Below, piece after piece: positions 33,416-41,545 of a stretch of 62,205 bases of DNA (its first letter is position 1; each line of letters begins with the position of its first letter). Under the pieces are notes generated by a model. It had not been told where the DNA came from, searched no databases, and was given only the letters and a program-made list of their open reading frames with translations. A program made the translations under genes and the position numbers. The DNA is from Christensenella sp. UBA4263 (GTDB lineage: Bacteria > Bacillota > Clostridia > Christensenellales > Aristaeellaceae): assembly GCA_002395225.1 (NCBI GenBank), contig DGWH01000005.1, positions 23,349-85,553 on the forward strand, in the 5' to 3' direction.

Positions 33416-33512
33416 GGGCAAATGCAGAGGTGACCGGGCCTGAGTTCATGCAGCTCGGGTTTATGTTCTGCTTTCAATGAGGATTAGCCGTGACTCAGAT
33501 GAGTCACGGCTA
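33416..33512. repeat. Degenerate repeat-element fragment and a 13-bp perfect inverted repeat
   Basis: GGTGACCGGGCCTGAGTTCA then TGCAG (33428-33452) echoes the ends of elements D1/D2. TAGCCGTGACTCA (33485-33497), GA, TGAGTCACGGCTA (33500-33512) is a perfect palindrome without T run that probably ends the ligase transcript or binds a dimeric regulator. Confidence 0.5.
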
Positions 33513-33550
33513 AATGTTGTACTGAATCGTTCACAGGCGCAAAAAAAGGC

Positions 33551-33578
33551 TTGCAAAGCGCCTGAATACCAGTATACT
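33551..33578 (+). promoter_or_regulatory. Promoter of the MazG-like/RNase Z operon
   Basis: TTGCAA (33551-33556), a 16-base spacer, TATACT (33573-33578); start near 33585, leader of about 75 bases. Confidence 0.65.
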
Positions 33579-33658
33579 AAAAGAAGTCTCTGATAACTGA
33601 ATCCCCGGAGAAGACCGGCGGATGTCGAACGGGGAAACACGGAAAGGACCATCAGGCG

Positions 33659-34012
33659 ATGAAAAAGGAAACCATTGATCGAATTCGCAGGTTTACGGCA
33701 GATCGGGACTGGGAACAGTTTCATACGCCGGCCAGTCTTGCCAAGTCGATCGTGATTGAAGCGGCAGAACTGCTCGAGTGTTTCCAGTGGAATGAGCAGG
33801 AATGGGATCAGGCGCATGTGGCAGAGGAACTGGCGGATGTACTGGTGTATTCCCGCAATCTGCTGGATGCGCTCGGACTGGACGAGGATGAGATTGTGAA
33901 CCGGAAAATGGAAAAGAATGAGAAGAAATATCCGGTTCATCTGGCCAGAGGGAATTCCAGAAAATACACGGAATTGAAAGAGGAAGTCCGGAGAGGAACG
34001 GAAAAACCATGA
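33659..34012 (+). CDS. MazG-like nucleotide pyrophosphohydrolase
   Basis: 117 residues of the all-alpha NTP-PPase superfamily, dCTPase/RS21-C6-like, which hydrolyse non-canonical or excess nucleoside triphosphates to monophosphate and pyrophosphate. The metal-binding helices are EAAELLECFQWNE (ExxEL) and EELADVLVYSRNLLDALG (ExxD). Length suits a single domain. AAAGGA lies 11 bases before ATG. Four-base overlap with the RNase Z gene. Confidence 0.9.
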   Translation: MKKETIDRIRRFTADRDWEQFHTPASLAKSIVIEAAELLECFQWNEQEWDQAHVAEELADVLVYSRNLLDALGLDEDEIVNRKMEKNEKKYPVHLARGNSRKYTELKEEVRRGTEKP

Positions 34013-34959
34013 TTACGCTGACGATGCTGGGCACATCGGCACTGCTGCCCATCCCCGGCCGTGCACTGGCCTCCGTTTTTCTCGAATGCGGCGGGCACGG
34101 GATTCTCTTTGACTGCGGAGAAGGAACGCAGAGTGCAGCAAGAGCCGCCGGAGTCAGCCTGATGCGTATGGATCTCCTAGCGCTGACGCATTATCATGGG
34201 GATCATATCTTTGGCATTCCCGGGCTCCTTCAGACGATGCACAGCATGAACCGGACCAAACCGCTGATTCTGACCGGTCCCGCCGGCCTAGAGGCGCAAA
34301 TGCGTCCCATCCTGCAGCTGGCAGGCAGCTTGTCGTTTGATCTTTCCCTGATGCCGATGCCCGAGGCGGGCAGGTTTCTTTCGGAATCGCTGGAAGGTGC
34401 CAGACTGACGGCCTTCCCGACGGAGCACCGGGTACCCAGTCAGGGATACTGTTTTGAACTGGAAAGAAAGGGAAGATTTCAGCCGGATAAGGCCGATGCA
34501 CTGGGAATTCCAAGAAAGCTCTGGGGACAGCTGCAGAAAGGGGAAACGGTTGTCTGTGAGGGACAGACGTATTCTCCGTCGCAGGTCATGGGGGAAAAGC
34601 GAAAAGGTCTTCGGGTGGTGTTTTCCGGGGATACGACCTGCTGTAAATCCCTGACAGAGGCAGCGAAAGGATCAGATCTTCTGATTCTTGAGGGAACGTA
34701 TGGCGACAGTGCAGATGCACAGCTGGCCACTGAGCGGGGCCATATGACCTTTGCCATGGCGGCAGAGACAGCCAAAGCGGCCGGTGCCCGGAAGCTCTGG
34801 CTGACCCATTTTTCCCAGCGGCTGGAGGAGCCGGATTCCTATCTGCCTTTTGCCGCGGAGATCTTTCCGGAAACGGTGGTTTGTAAAGACGGGATGCAGA
34901 TGACGCTTTCCTTTGATCCGGACGCGGAAAAGAGCGGACAAGGATGCACCAAAGAGTGA
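34009..34959 (+). CDS. rnz: Ribonuclease Z
   Basis: Metallo-beta-lactamase-fold endonuclease that removes tRNA 3' trailers. 316 residues: LTMLGTSALLPIPGRALASV start, zinc motif ALTHYHGDHIFGIPGLL (HxHxDH), PTEHRVPSQGYCF (exosite/His region), VFSGDTTCCKSL (metal-bridging Asp), EGTYGD and the late LWLTHFSQR His. ATG overlaps the upstream stop by four bases. It fits with MazG-like and C_GCAxxG genes in a short operon. Confidence 0.95.
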   Translation: MITLTMLGTSALLPIPGRALASVFLECGGHGILFDCGEGTQSAARAAGVSLMRMDLLALTHYHGDHIFGIPGLLQTMHSMNRTKPLILTGPAGLEAQMRPILQLAGSLSFDLSLMPMPEAGRFLSESLEGARLTAFPTEHRVPSQGYCFELERKGRFQPDKADALGIPRKLWGQLQKGETVVCEGQTYSPSQVMGEKRKGLRVVFSGDTTCCKSLTEAAKGSDLLILEGTYGDSADAQLATERGHMTFAMAAETAKAAGARKLWLTHFSQRLEEPDSYLPFAAEIFPETVVCKDGMQMTLSFDPDAEKSGQGCTKE

Positions 34960-34984
34960 GAACTGAACATAAAGAAGGATGAAA

Positions 34985-35383
34985 ATGAGCAAATATCTGG
35001 AGAGAGCCAAAGAGCTGAGAGCGATTGTTGAGCCGCATTATAACTGCGGACAGTCGGTTGTGCTGCCGTTTGCAGAGGATGCCGGGCTGACCGAAAAGCA
35101 GGCAATGGGAGTCTGTGCGAATTTTGGCGGCGGACTGAAGCGGGCGGCGGCCTGTGGAGCGATTACGGGCGGCCTGGTGGTACTGGGCCTGTTTGGAATT
35201 GACAATCCGGCAGAGTATTATCAGGAATTGCGTGAGCGGCATGAGGGAATGCTGGAGTGTGCGGATCTCCTGCGCAGAAATAAGGAACTGGGCGGGGAAC
35301 GCAAACCGCATTGTGACGCGCTGGTATTCGAGGTTGTGGAGCTGGTGGAGAAACTCCTCAGAAAAGCCGGAAAACTGGAATAA
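34985..35383 (+). CDS. C_GCAxxG_C_C-family redox-type protein
   Basis: 132 residues with the family pattern: YNCGQSVVLPF, GVCANFGGGLKRAAACGAITGG (GCAxxG-like) and late C residues in LECADLL and HCDALV. Proteins of this group occur in anaerobes and are thought to bind iron-sulfur or other redox cofactors; function is unproven. I chose ATG 34985, six bases after AGAAGG; ATG 34979 is also in frame. Third gene of the operon. Confidence 0.85.
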   Translation: MSKYLERAKELRAIVEPHYNCGQSVVLPFAEDAGLTEKQAMGVCANFGGGLKRAAACGAITGGLVVLGLFGIDNPAEYYQELRERHEGMLECADLLRRNKELGGERKPHCDALVFEVVELVEKLLRKAGKLE

Positions 35384-35516
35384 GCAGGCAAAGGCTGTTC
35401 AGGAAGCTGCGGCAATGATGACCGATTAAAACGCACAGCATTGACGCAGAAATGCACGAGAGGCGTAATCATTCGGAGGACAGAATGAATCAGGAACCTG
35501 TATTTTTGGCAGGTGG

Positions 35517-35545
35517 TTGAAAGCGGTTATGGGTTCGTGTATAAT
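35517..35545 (+). promoter_or_regulatory. Promoter of a short non-coding transcript
   Basis: TTGAAA (35517-35522), a 17-base spacer, TATAAT (35540-35545). A hairpin terminator follows about 190 bases downstream with no gene between. Confidence 0.78.
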
Positions 35546-35551
35546 GACCGG

Positions 35552-35757
35552 GCTTGTCGCGGGGCAGGGTTTCTTATAGGCTTCATCCGGACAAACCTGC
35601 AATTTATGCCGGGCGGATATTGACTTGGTCAGTTTTGTCAGCAAGGACATTCCGCACGAAATTGCCGCGGATTTGTCCTGCGCTTCCCCGGAGCCGGATC
35701 GGTACTCCAGCATCTGGGGGAAAAGGATGGCTCGGAGGAGCCGTTTTTGTTTTGCGG
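35552..35757 (+). ncRNA. Stand-alone structured small RNA of about 200 nt (6S-like in size and layout)
   Basis: Promoter and terminator bracket a gene-free 200-base unit. GGGGCAGG near the 5' end pairs with CCTG-CGCTT-CCCC near 35677-35693, closing a long domain. Inside, GCGGA...TCCGC encloses TGACTTGGTCA, and CCGG...CCGG forms another arm. The transcript ends with the terminator GGCTC-GGAG-GAGCC at 35729-35754. Size, isolated promoter and long closed hairpin are 6S-like, but I do not see a sequence signature that would prove it. Confidence 0.55.
35729..35754 (+). terminator. Terminator of the 35552 small RNA
   Basis: GGCTC, GGAG loop, GAGCC, then GTTTTTGTTTT. Confidence 0.82.
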
Positions 35758-35826
35758 GGATTGTCATTGCCTTAAACAGAGGTATTTCAGAATGCGGACA
35801 GCCGCGGCTTGAGGAAAGGGAGTAAA

Positions 35827-37851
35827 ATGATACAGCGTTATGTCTATGGCAACATGATTGAAACGGATACCATTCCGGTGAAACCGGAAGCGGGAAATGA
35901 GCCGCTCCCGGGATTTACCGTGGATGAAAAAGAGCATTCCTTTACGTATCCCCTTGGAAAAGAAGACCGGATATATGGTCTTGGTGAAAACGTGCGGGGG
36001 ATAAACAAGCGGGGCTGGATTTACCAGAGCTGGGCCAGTGACAATCCGGATCATCTGGAGGATGCGGTTTCGCTGTACGCGGCGCACAATTTTCTGGTTG
36101 TGGACGGTGAGGAACGTTTTGGCCTGTTTCTGGATTACGGCGGCAAAGTCACATACGATATCGGATACACGGAAATGAACCGGCTTACCATCCGGGTAAA
36201 CGATTTCAATCTGGATGTCTACAGGATCAGCGGGGATTCCGTGCTGTCCATTGTCCAACAGTTCCGTGAGATGATCGGAAGAAGCTATATTCCGCCCCGG
36301 TGGGCATTTGGCTTTGGACAGAGCCGCTGGGGCTATGTCTGTGAGGCGGATGTCCGGCAGGTCGTCAGGAAACATCGGGAGCTCGGACTGCCGCTTGACA
36401 GTGTGTATCTGGACATCGATTACATGGACAGTTACAAGGACTTCACGGTCAATCCGGAGCGTTTTCCGGATCTCGCCGGTCTTGCCTCGGAAATGGCCGG
36501 GCAGGGCGTTCATCTGGTGCCGATCATTGATGCAGCCATTAAAAAAGAAGAGGGATATCCGGTTTCGGATGAGGGAATCCGGAAAGGGTATTTCTGTACC
36601 GATAAAGACGGGAAGCCGTTTGAAGGGGCGGTATGGCCGGGAATATCCCTGTTCCCGGACGTGCTCAATCCTGAGGCGCGCAAATGGTTTGGCCGCTTGT
36701 ACAAAGTTCTGCTGGACATGGGAATCGAAGGATTCTGGAACGACATGAATGAGCCGTCCATTTTCTATACGGAAGCATCCCTTGAGGAAATCCGGACCCG
36801 GCTGATGGACACAGTGGGGGCGACACCGGATGTGAATACCTTCTTTGAGCTGACCGGGATCATCCGTGAAGTGTTTCAGAAAGATGAGATCTACGATTCC
36901 ATCTATCATCATGTGAACGGGAAGAGGATCCGGCATACGGATGTCCATAACCTGTATGGATACAATATGACAAGAGCCGCCGCAGAAGCGTTTGAAACCC
37001 TGGCAAAGGACCGCCGCATTCTGCTGTTTTCAAGATCCAGCTGCATCGGCATGCATCGCTTTGGCGGCACCTGGATGGGGGACAACAAATCCTGGTGGTC
37101 GCATCTGGCCCTGAATTTCCGGATGCTGCCATCACTGAACATGTGCGGGTTTCTTTATACCGGAGCGGATCTTGGCGGGTTTGGCAGCGATGTGACCGAA
37201 GATCTGCTGATGAGATGGCTTGAGCTGGGGATCTTCACCCCGCTGATGCGAAATCATTCCGCGCTGGGGACACGGGAACAGGAAGTGTATCGTTTCAGCG
37301 ATCTGGACGGATTCCGGCATGTGCTTCGGATGCGGTATGTCCTTTTGCCCTATCTTTACAGTGAATACATGAAAGCGGCGCTGGACAATAAAATGCTGTT
37401 CTGCCCGCTGGCGTTTGACTATCCGGAGGATCGGCGGGCACAGGAAACAGAGGATCAGCTGATGCTGGGTGACAGCCTGATGATTGCCCCGGTCATGCAG
37501 CAGAATGCCCGAGGCAGGATGGTGTACCTGCCGGAATCCATGAAACTTTTCCGCTTTTTGAAAGATGGCAAGGCTATTGAAACCGTTCTCGGGCCGGGAG
37601 ATCACTATGTGGAATGTGAACTCTCGGATGTCATCTTTTTCCTCCGGCCGGATCACCTGATTCCCGTTTCATCTGGCGGCAACTGTGTCGCGGAGGTAGA
37701 CTTTGATCATGTTCATTTCCTGACGTATCCGGTCGGGAATGAGGCCTGCTATGAATACTACACGGATGACGGCATAAGCCGGCAGGCAGCGGGAACGCGC
37801 ATCCTTTACCGGATGGATGAGGATGGAGAGGTAAAGGCCCTGCCGCAATAG
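35827..37851 (+). CDS. Glycoside hydrolase family 31 (alpha-glucosidase-like)
   Basis: Cytoplasmic (no signal peptide) retaining glycosidase of 674 residues. N-terminal galactose-mutarotase-like beta domain, then the TIM barrel: PPRWAFGFGQSRWGY, SVYLDIDYMDSYKDFTVN, nucleophile Asp in GFWNDMNEPSIF, acid/base Asp in GTWMGDNKSWW, TGADLGGF and RNHSALGTREQEVY. Activity is probably on alpha-glucosides or related oligosaccharides taken up by the cell. ATG 35827 follows GAGGAAAGGGAG. The stop TAG (37849-37851) lies in the loop of the first hairpin of repeat element E. Confidence 0.92.
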   Translation: MIQRYVYGNMIETDTIPVKPEAGNEPLPGFTVDEKEHSFTYPLGKEDRIYGLGENVRGINKRGWIYQSWASDNPDHLEDAVSLYAAHNFLVVDGEERFGLFLDYGGKVTYDIGYTEMNRLTIRVNDFNLDVYRISGDSVLSIVQQFREMIGRSYIPPRWAFGFGQSRWGYVCEADVRQVVRKHRELGLPLDSVYLDIDYMDSYKDFTVNPERFPDLAGLASEMAGQGVHLVPIIDAAIKKEEGYPVSDEGIRKGYFCTDKDGKPFEGAVWPGISLFPDVLNPEARKWFGRLYKVLLDMGIEGFWNDMNEPSIFYTEASLEEIRTRLMDTVGATPDVNTFFELTGIIREVFQKDEIYDSIYHHVNGKRIRHTDVHNLYGYNMTRAAAEAFETLAKDRRILLFSRSSCIGMHRFGGTWMGDNKSWWSHLALNFRMLPSLNMCGFLYTGADLGGFGSDVTEDLLMRWLELGIFTPLMRNHSALGTREQEVYRFSDLDGFRHVLRMRYVLLPYLYSEYMKAALDNKMLFCPLAFDYPEDRRAQETEDQLMLGDSLMIAPVMQQNARGRMVYLPESMKLFRFLKDGKAIETVLGPGDHYVECELSDVIFFLRPDHLIPVSSGGNCVAEVDFDHVHFLTYPVGNEACYEYYTDDGISRQAAGTRILYRMDEDGEVKALPQ

Positions 37852-37917
37852 CGGCAGTCAGCCCAATCTGGATGATTGCGGACCTGCTCCGGCAAAAGGC
37901 CGGGAGTGAGGTTCAGG
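37834..37917 (+). ncRNA. Dispersed RNA element, copy E (overlaps GH31 stop codon)
   Basis: AAAGGCC then CTGCCGC-AATA-GCGGCAG (perfect 7 bp, 37840-37857), a middle segment, then CTCCGGC-AAAA-GGCCGGGAG and TGAGGTTCAGGAGA. Same order of parts as the other copies. It lies between GH31 and the MATE gene. Confidence 0.58.
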
Positions 37918-37967
37918 AGAACCGGAGATGCACCATATCGGGCAAAATCATTAAACAGGAGATCGTT

Positions 37968-39314
37968 ATGCAGACCATAGACAATCGCGTATTTTACAAT
38001 CGGCTGATTCAGCTGGCCCTGCCGATTGCCCTCCAGAGCCTGATGCTGGCGGCAGTGGCTGCCGGAGATGCGCTCATGCTGGGACGGATTGCCCAGGAGG
38101 AGATGACGGCGGTTTCACTGGCATCACAGATCCAGTTTGTCCAGAACATGTTTCTGGCGGCCGTAACCGGCGCCGGCGCAATTCTCGGTGCACAGTACTG
38201 GGGCAAGAATGATTCGGAGACCATGCGGGATCTGTTTAACCTGATCCTGCGGTTCAGCGGCCTGATTTCCATTCTGTTTTTTGCCGCGTGCGAACTGTTC
38301 CCCGGGACCCTGATGCACATTTTCACCCATGATGAACCGCTGATTGAGATCGGCAGCGCCTATCTGCGGATTGCCGGATTCTCCTACCTGATCACCGGCA
38401 TTTCACAGTGCTATCTGACGATGATGAAAGTCAGTGATCATGTATTGCCCAGCACCCTGATCTCAAGCAGTGCGGTCGTTGTCAATATTCTGCTCAATGC
38501 ACTGTTTATTTTCGGACTGTTCGGGCTGCCGCGCATGCAGGCCAGAGGCGCGGCCCTGGCGACTACGCTTGCCCGCATTGCAGAGCTGGCCCTGTGCCTT
38601 ATCTGCTGCGCACGGAAAGAGTTTTTGCGCCCGGCGTGGAGCCGCTTTTTCCGTCAGCCACACGGACTTGGCGGGGATTTTGCCAAACAGTGTCTGCCGC
38701 TTCTGGGCGGCTCCCTTTTCTGGGGCGTGGGCTTTACCTCATATACGGCCATTATGGGACATATGGGTGCAGATGCAGCGGCCGCAAACTCGGTGGCAGC
38801 CGTGATCCGTGACCTTATCTGCTGTCTGTGCAACGGCATCGGAAGCGCAGCCGGCATTATGGTCGGCAATGAACTGGGCGCCGGCCGGCTGGAGCAGGGC
38901 AAGGCATATGGAATCAAGCTGAAGAACATTTCCTATGTGATTGGCTTCTTTTCGACCGCGCTGGTTCTTGCACTGACGCCTCTCGTGGTGCGTTCGGTCA
39001 TCCTGACGGACACGGCCAGAAGCTATCTGACCGGCATGATGGTCATTATGTCGGTGTACATGATTGGCCGGTGCGTCAATACGGTCACGATTAACGGAGT
39101 TCTGGACGGCGGAGGAGACACGCTCTTTGACATGTACAGTCTGGCCGTCTGCATGTGGGGAATCGCCATTCCTCTGGCGCTTCTGGGGGCGTTTGTTTTC
39201 CACTGGCCGGTGCTGGCCGTGTATGCCTGTACGTGTCTGGATGAGGTCGGGAAGATCCCCTGGGTCATGCTGCGATTCAGAAAGTATAAATGGGTGAAGG
39301 ATCTGACCCGCTGA
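37968..39314 (+). CDS. MATE-family multidrug/metabolite efflux protein
   Basis: Cation-coupled exporter, 448 residues with 12 hydrophobic helices in two similar halves: LALPIALQSLMLAAVAAGDA at the start, VTGAGAILGAQYWGKND (a typical MATE loop) and the matching IGSAAGIMVGNELGAG in the second half. ATG 37968 follows ACAGGAGA; upstream in-frame codons to 37872 would translate element E and are rejected. Confidence 0.92.
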   Translation: MQTIDNRVFYNRLIQLALPIALQSLMLAAVAAGDALMLGRIAQEEMTAVSLASQIQFVQNMFLAAVTGAGAILGAQYWGKNDSETMRDLFNLILRFSGLISILFFAACELFPGTLMHIFTHDEPLIEIGSAYLRIAGFSYLITGISQCYLTMMKVSDHVLPSTLISSSAVVVNILLNALFIFGLFGLPRMQARGAALATTLARIAELALCLICCARKEFLRPAWSRFFRQPHGLGGDFAKQCLPLLGGSLFWGVGFTSYTAIMGHMGADAAAANSVAAVIRDLICCLCNGIGSAAGIMVGNELGAGRLEQGKAYGIKLKNISYVIGFFSTALVLALTPLVVRSVILTDTARSYLTGMMVIMSVYMIGRCVNTVTINGVLDGGGDTLFDMYSLAVCMWGIAIPLALLGAFVFHWPVLAVYACTCLDEVGKIPWVMLRFRKYKWVKDLTR

Positions 39315-39405
39315 CCATTCACGGGTCTGTGTGGACAAAACAGGCGTTGTGAGGTAAAATGGGCTTGGATCTGGATGCGCAAATACAGGACAGATGAGGT
39401 GCAGG

Positions 39406-40524
39406 ATGGAAAAGAAACTGTTGATGGTCGCCTCGAACTGGCAGCACATCCGTCATTTTCACCTCCCGTATCTGGCAGAATTCAGAAAACAGGGATATAC
39501 CGTGATCCTGGCCTGTGCCGGGGTTCCGGCGGACAGTCAGTGCTGTGATCAGGCACTGGATGTTCCGTTTACCAAATCCATGTTTTCCCCCCGGAATCTG
39601 GCGGCTGCCGGGATGCTGCGTCAGGTGATCCGGCGGGAAAAGATTGATCTGGTGATTGTGCATACCTCGCTGGGGGCCTTTTTTACCCGGCTGGCGGTCA
39701 TGGGACTGCGGAGAAGACCCCGGATGGTCAATGTGGTCCATGGGTACCTCTTTGATGAACGGACGCCGGCACTGAAACGGATGCTGTTCCTGGGGGCAGA
39801 AAAGCTGACGGCCCATGTAACGGATCTGCTGCTGACGATGAACCGGTGGGACTATGACCTGGCGGTGCGGGAGCACCTCGGGAAGCGGATTGGGTTTATC
39901 CCCGGGATGGGGGTGGACTTTACGCGGCTTGATGCGGCCGGCCGTGAGAGGGAACCGTGGATGCAGAAGATTCCGCCGGCGGCCTTTGTGGTGACGTTTG
40001 CGGGGGAGTTTTCCGCACGGAAAAACCAGAAAGATCTGGTGGAGGCCGTTGCCCGGCTGCCGGAGCAGGTATTCCTTGTGCTGGCAGGGGACGGACAGAT
40101 GAAAGAGGCGTGCCGGGAATTTGCTGAGGAAAAGGGCGTGGCCGGCAGGGTATTGTTCCCCGGCTATGCCAGGAACATTGCCGCGCTGTATGCCCGGTCT
40201 CAGGTGATCGCCAGCTCGAGCCGGATTGAGGGACTGCCCTTTAATATTCTTGAGGCCATGTACATGAAAAAGCCGGTGGTTGCCACGAGGGTCAAGGGCC
40301 ATACGGACCTGGTCGAGGAAGGCGTGACCGGATATCTGTATGATACGCCGGAGGAGTGCGCATCTGCCCTCGGGCGAATGATGGCGGATCCGGAACGGTG
40401 CCGGAAAATGGGCGAGGAGGCCGGAAAACGGGTCGGGAAGTACGGCCTGACGCAGGTGATGCCCGGGGTCATGGAGGCGTACATGAGCGCTCTTGACAGA
40501 CAGAAGGATGGATATGACGGATAA
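39406..40524 (+). CDS. Family 4 glycosyltransferase
   Basis: 372 residues, GT-B fold, retaining sugar transfer from a nucleotide sugar onto a surface glycan precursor. N-terminal acceptor domain HIRHFHLPYLAEFRKQGYTV; donor domain with FAGEFSARKNQKDLVEAV, LAGDGQ and the EX7E-type segment SRIEGLPFNILEAMYMKKPV. First gene of a surface-polysaccharide run with the GT2, flippase and methyltransferase genes. ATG 39406 fits GAGGTG better than ATG 39394. Confidence 0.9.
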   Translation: MEKKLLMVASNWQHIRHFHLPYLAEFRKQGYTVILACAGVPADSQCCDQALDVPFTKSMFSPRNLAAAGMLRQVIRREKIDLVIVHTSLGAFFTRLAVMGLRRRPRMVNVVHGYLFDERTPALKRMLFLGAEKLTAHVTDLLLTMNRWDYDLAVREHLGKRIGFIPGMGVDFTRLDAAGREREPWMQKIPPAAFVVTFAGEFSARKNQKDLVEAVARLPEQVFLVLAGDGQMKEACREFAEEKGVAGRVLFPGYARNIAALYARSQVIASSSRIEGLPFNILEAMYMKKPVVATRVKGHTDLVEEGVTGYLYDTPEECASALGRMMADPERCRKMGEEAGKRVGKYGLTQVMPGVMEAYMSALDRQKDGYDG

Positions 40525-41491
40525 ACCGACAATTGCGATTCTGATGGCCATTTATGAGCCCAGAATGGACTGGCTCAGGGAACAGCTGGAGTCACTGGAC
40601 CAGCAGACCTATCCCAATCTGAAACTCTACATCCGGGACGATGCGTCGCCGAACGTGCGCTATGAGGACATCTGCGCACTGGTTGAGTCCTGTATTCACC
40701 GCGTTCCCTATGAGATCCACAGAAACGAGCGGAATCTGCGCTCCAACGGCACGTTTGAGCGGCTGACCCTGGAGGCGGAGGGAACCTATTTTGCCTACTG
40801 TGATCAGGATGATATCTGGCTTCCGGATAAACTGACCGTTTTGCAAAAAGCGATTGAGGAGACAAAGGCCGAGCTGGTCTGTTCGGATATGCTCATTATC
40901 GACGGCGAGGGAAAACAGGTGGCCGGCAGCATCACCGAGGTTCGCCGGCATCACACGTTCCGTTCGGGAAATGATCTCGCCCCCCGGATGCTGATTTCCA
41001 ATTTTGCGGCCGGCTGCACGGTTCTGATTCGGGCCGAAACCGCCAGGGCGGCGGCGCCCTTCTGTCCGGCCATGGTGCATGATCATTATCTGACGCTGTT
41101 TGCGGCGACGCGGGGCAAGGTGGTTTCGCTGCCGGAACCGCTGATCCGGTACCGGATTCATCTGGATAATCAGACGCTTGTCATGGCCGGCGTGAACGAT
41201 AAAAAGAGCTATGCCCGCATTCGGATTGACCAGCTGGTGGAACGCCTGACCTGGCTTGAACGGCGCTTTGCGGATCTGCCGGAGCTGCACGGGGAAATCG
41301 TTGAGGCACTGGCCTGGGCCAAGGCCCGAAAGGCGCTGTTTACGCACACGCCGCTGCCCGGGGCAGCCGGAACCGTCCTGCGGCTGAGACGCTTTAATCC
41401 GCAGGTCAGCCTGTTTGAACTGGTCGGTTCGATTCTGCCGGAACCGCTGTTTATGCTGCTGATCAACGGCGTGAAAAAGAATGTCCTGTAG
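40514..41491 (+). CDS. Family 2 glycosyltransferase
   Basis: GT-A fold inverting transferase, 325 residues: IAILMAIYEPRMDWLREQLE, YIRDDASPN, then YFAYCDQDDIWLPDKL (DxD-like nucleotide-sugar/metal motif). It overlaps the end of the GT4 gene by 11 bases; AGAAGGA precedes ATG 40514. It resembles rhamnosyl-type transferases by the CDQDDIW motif, but donor identity is not certain. Confidence 0.9.
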   Translation: MTDKPTIAILMAIYEPRMDWLREQLESLDQQTYPNLKLYIRDDASPNVRYEDICALVESCIHRVPYEIHRNERNLRSNGTFERLTLEAEGTYFAYCDQDDIWLPDKLTVLQKAIEETKAELVCSDMLIIDGEGKQVAGSITEVRRHHTFRSGNDLAPRMLISNFAAGCTVLIRAETARAAAPFCPAMVHDHYLTLFAATRGKVVSLPEPLIRYRIHLDNQTLVMAGVNDKKSYARIRIDQLVERLTWLERRFADLPELHGEIVEALAWAKARKALFTHTPLPGAAGTVLRLRRFNPQVSLFELVGSILPEPLFMLLINGVKKNVL

Positions 41492-41545
41492 TCCCGGAAA
41501 GAGAAACACGGCAAATTAACGAATGGATTGTTGAGACGGAAAAGA

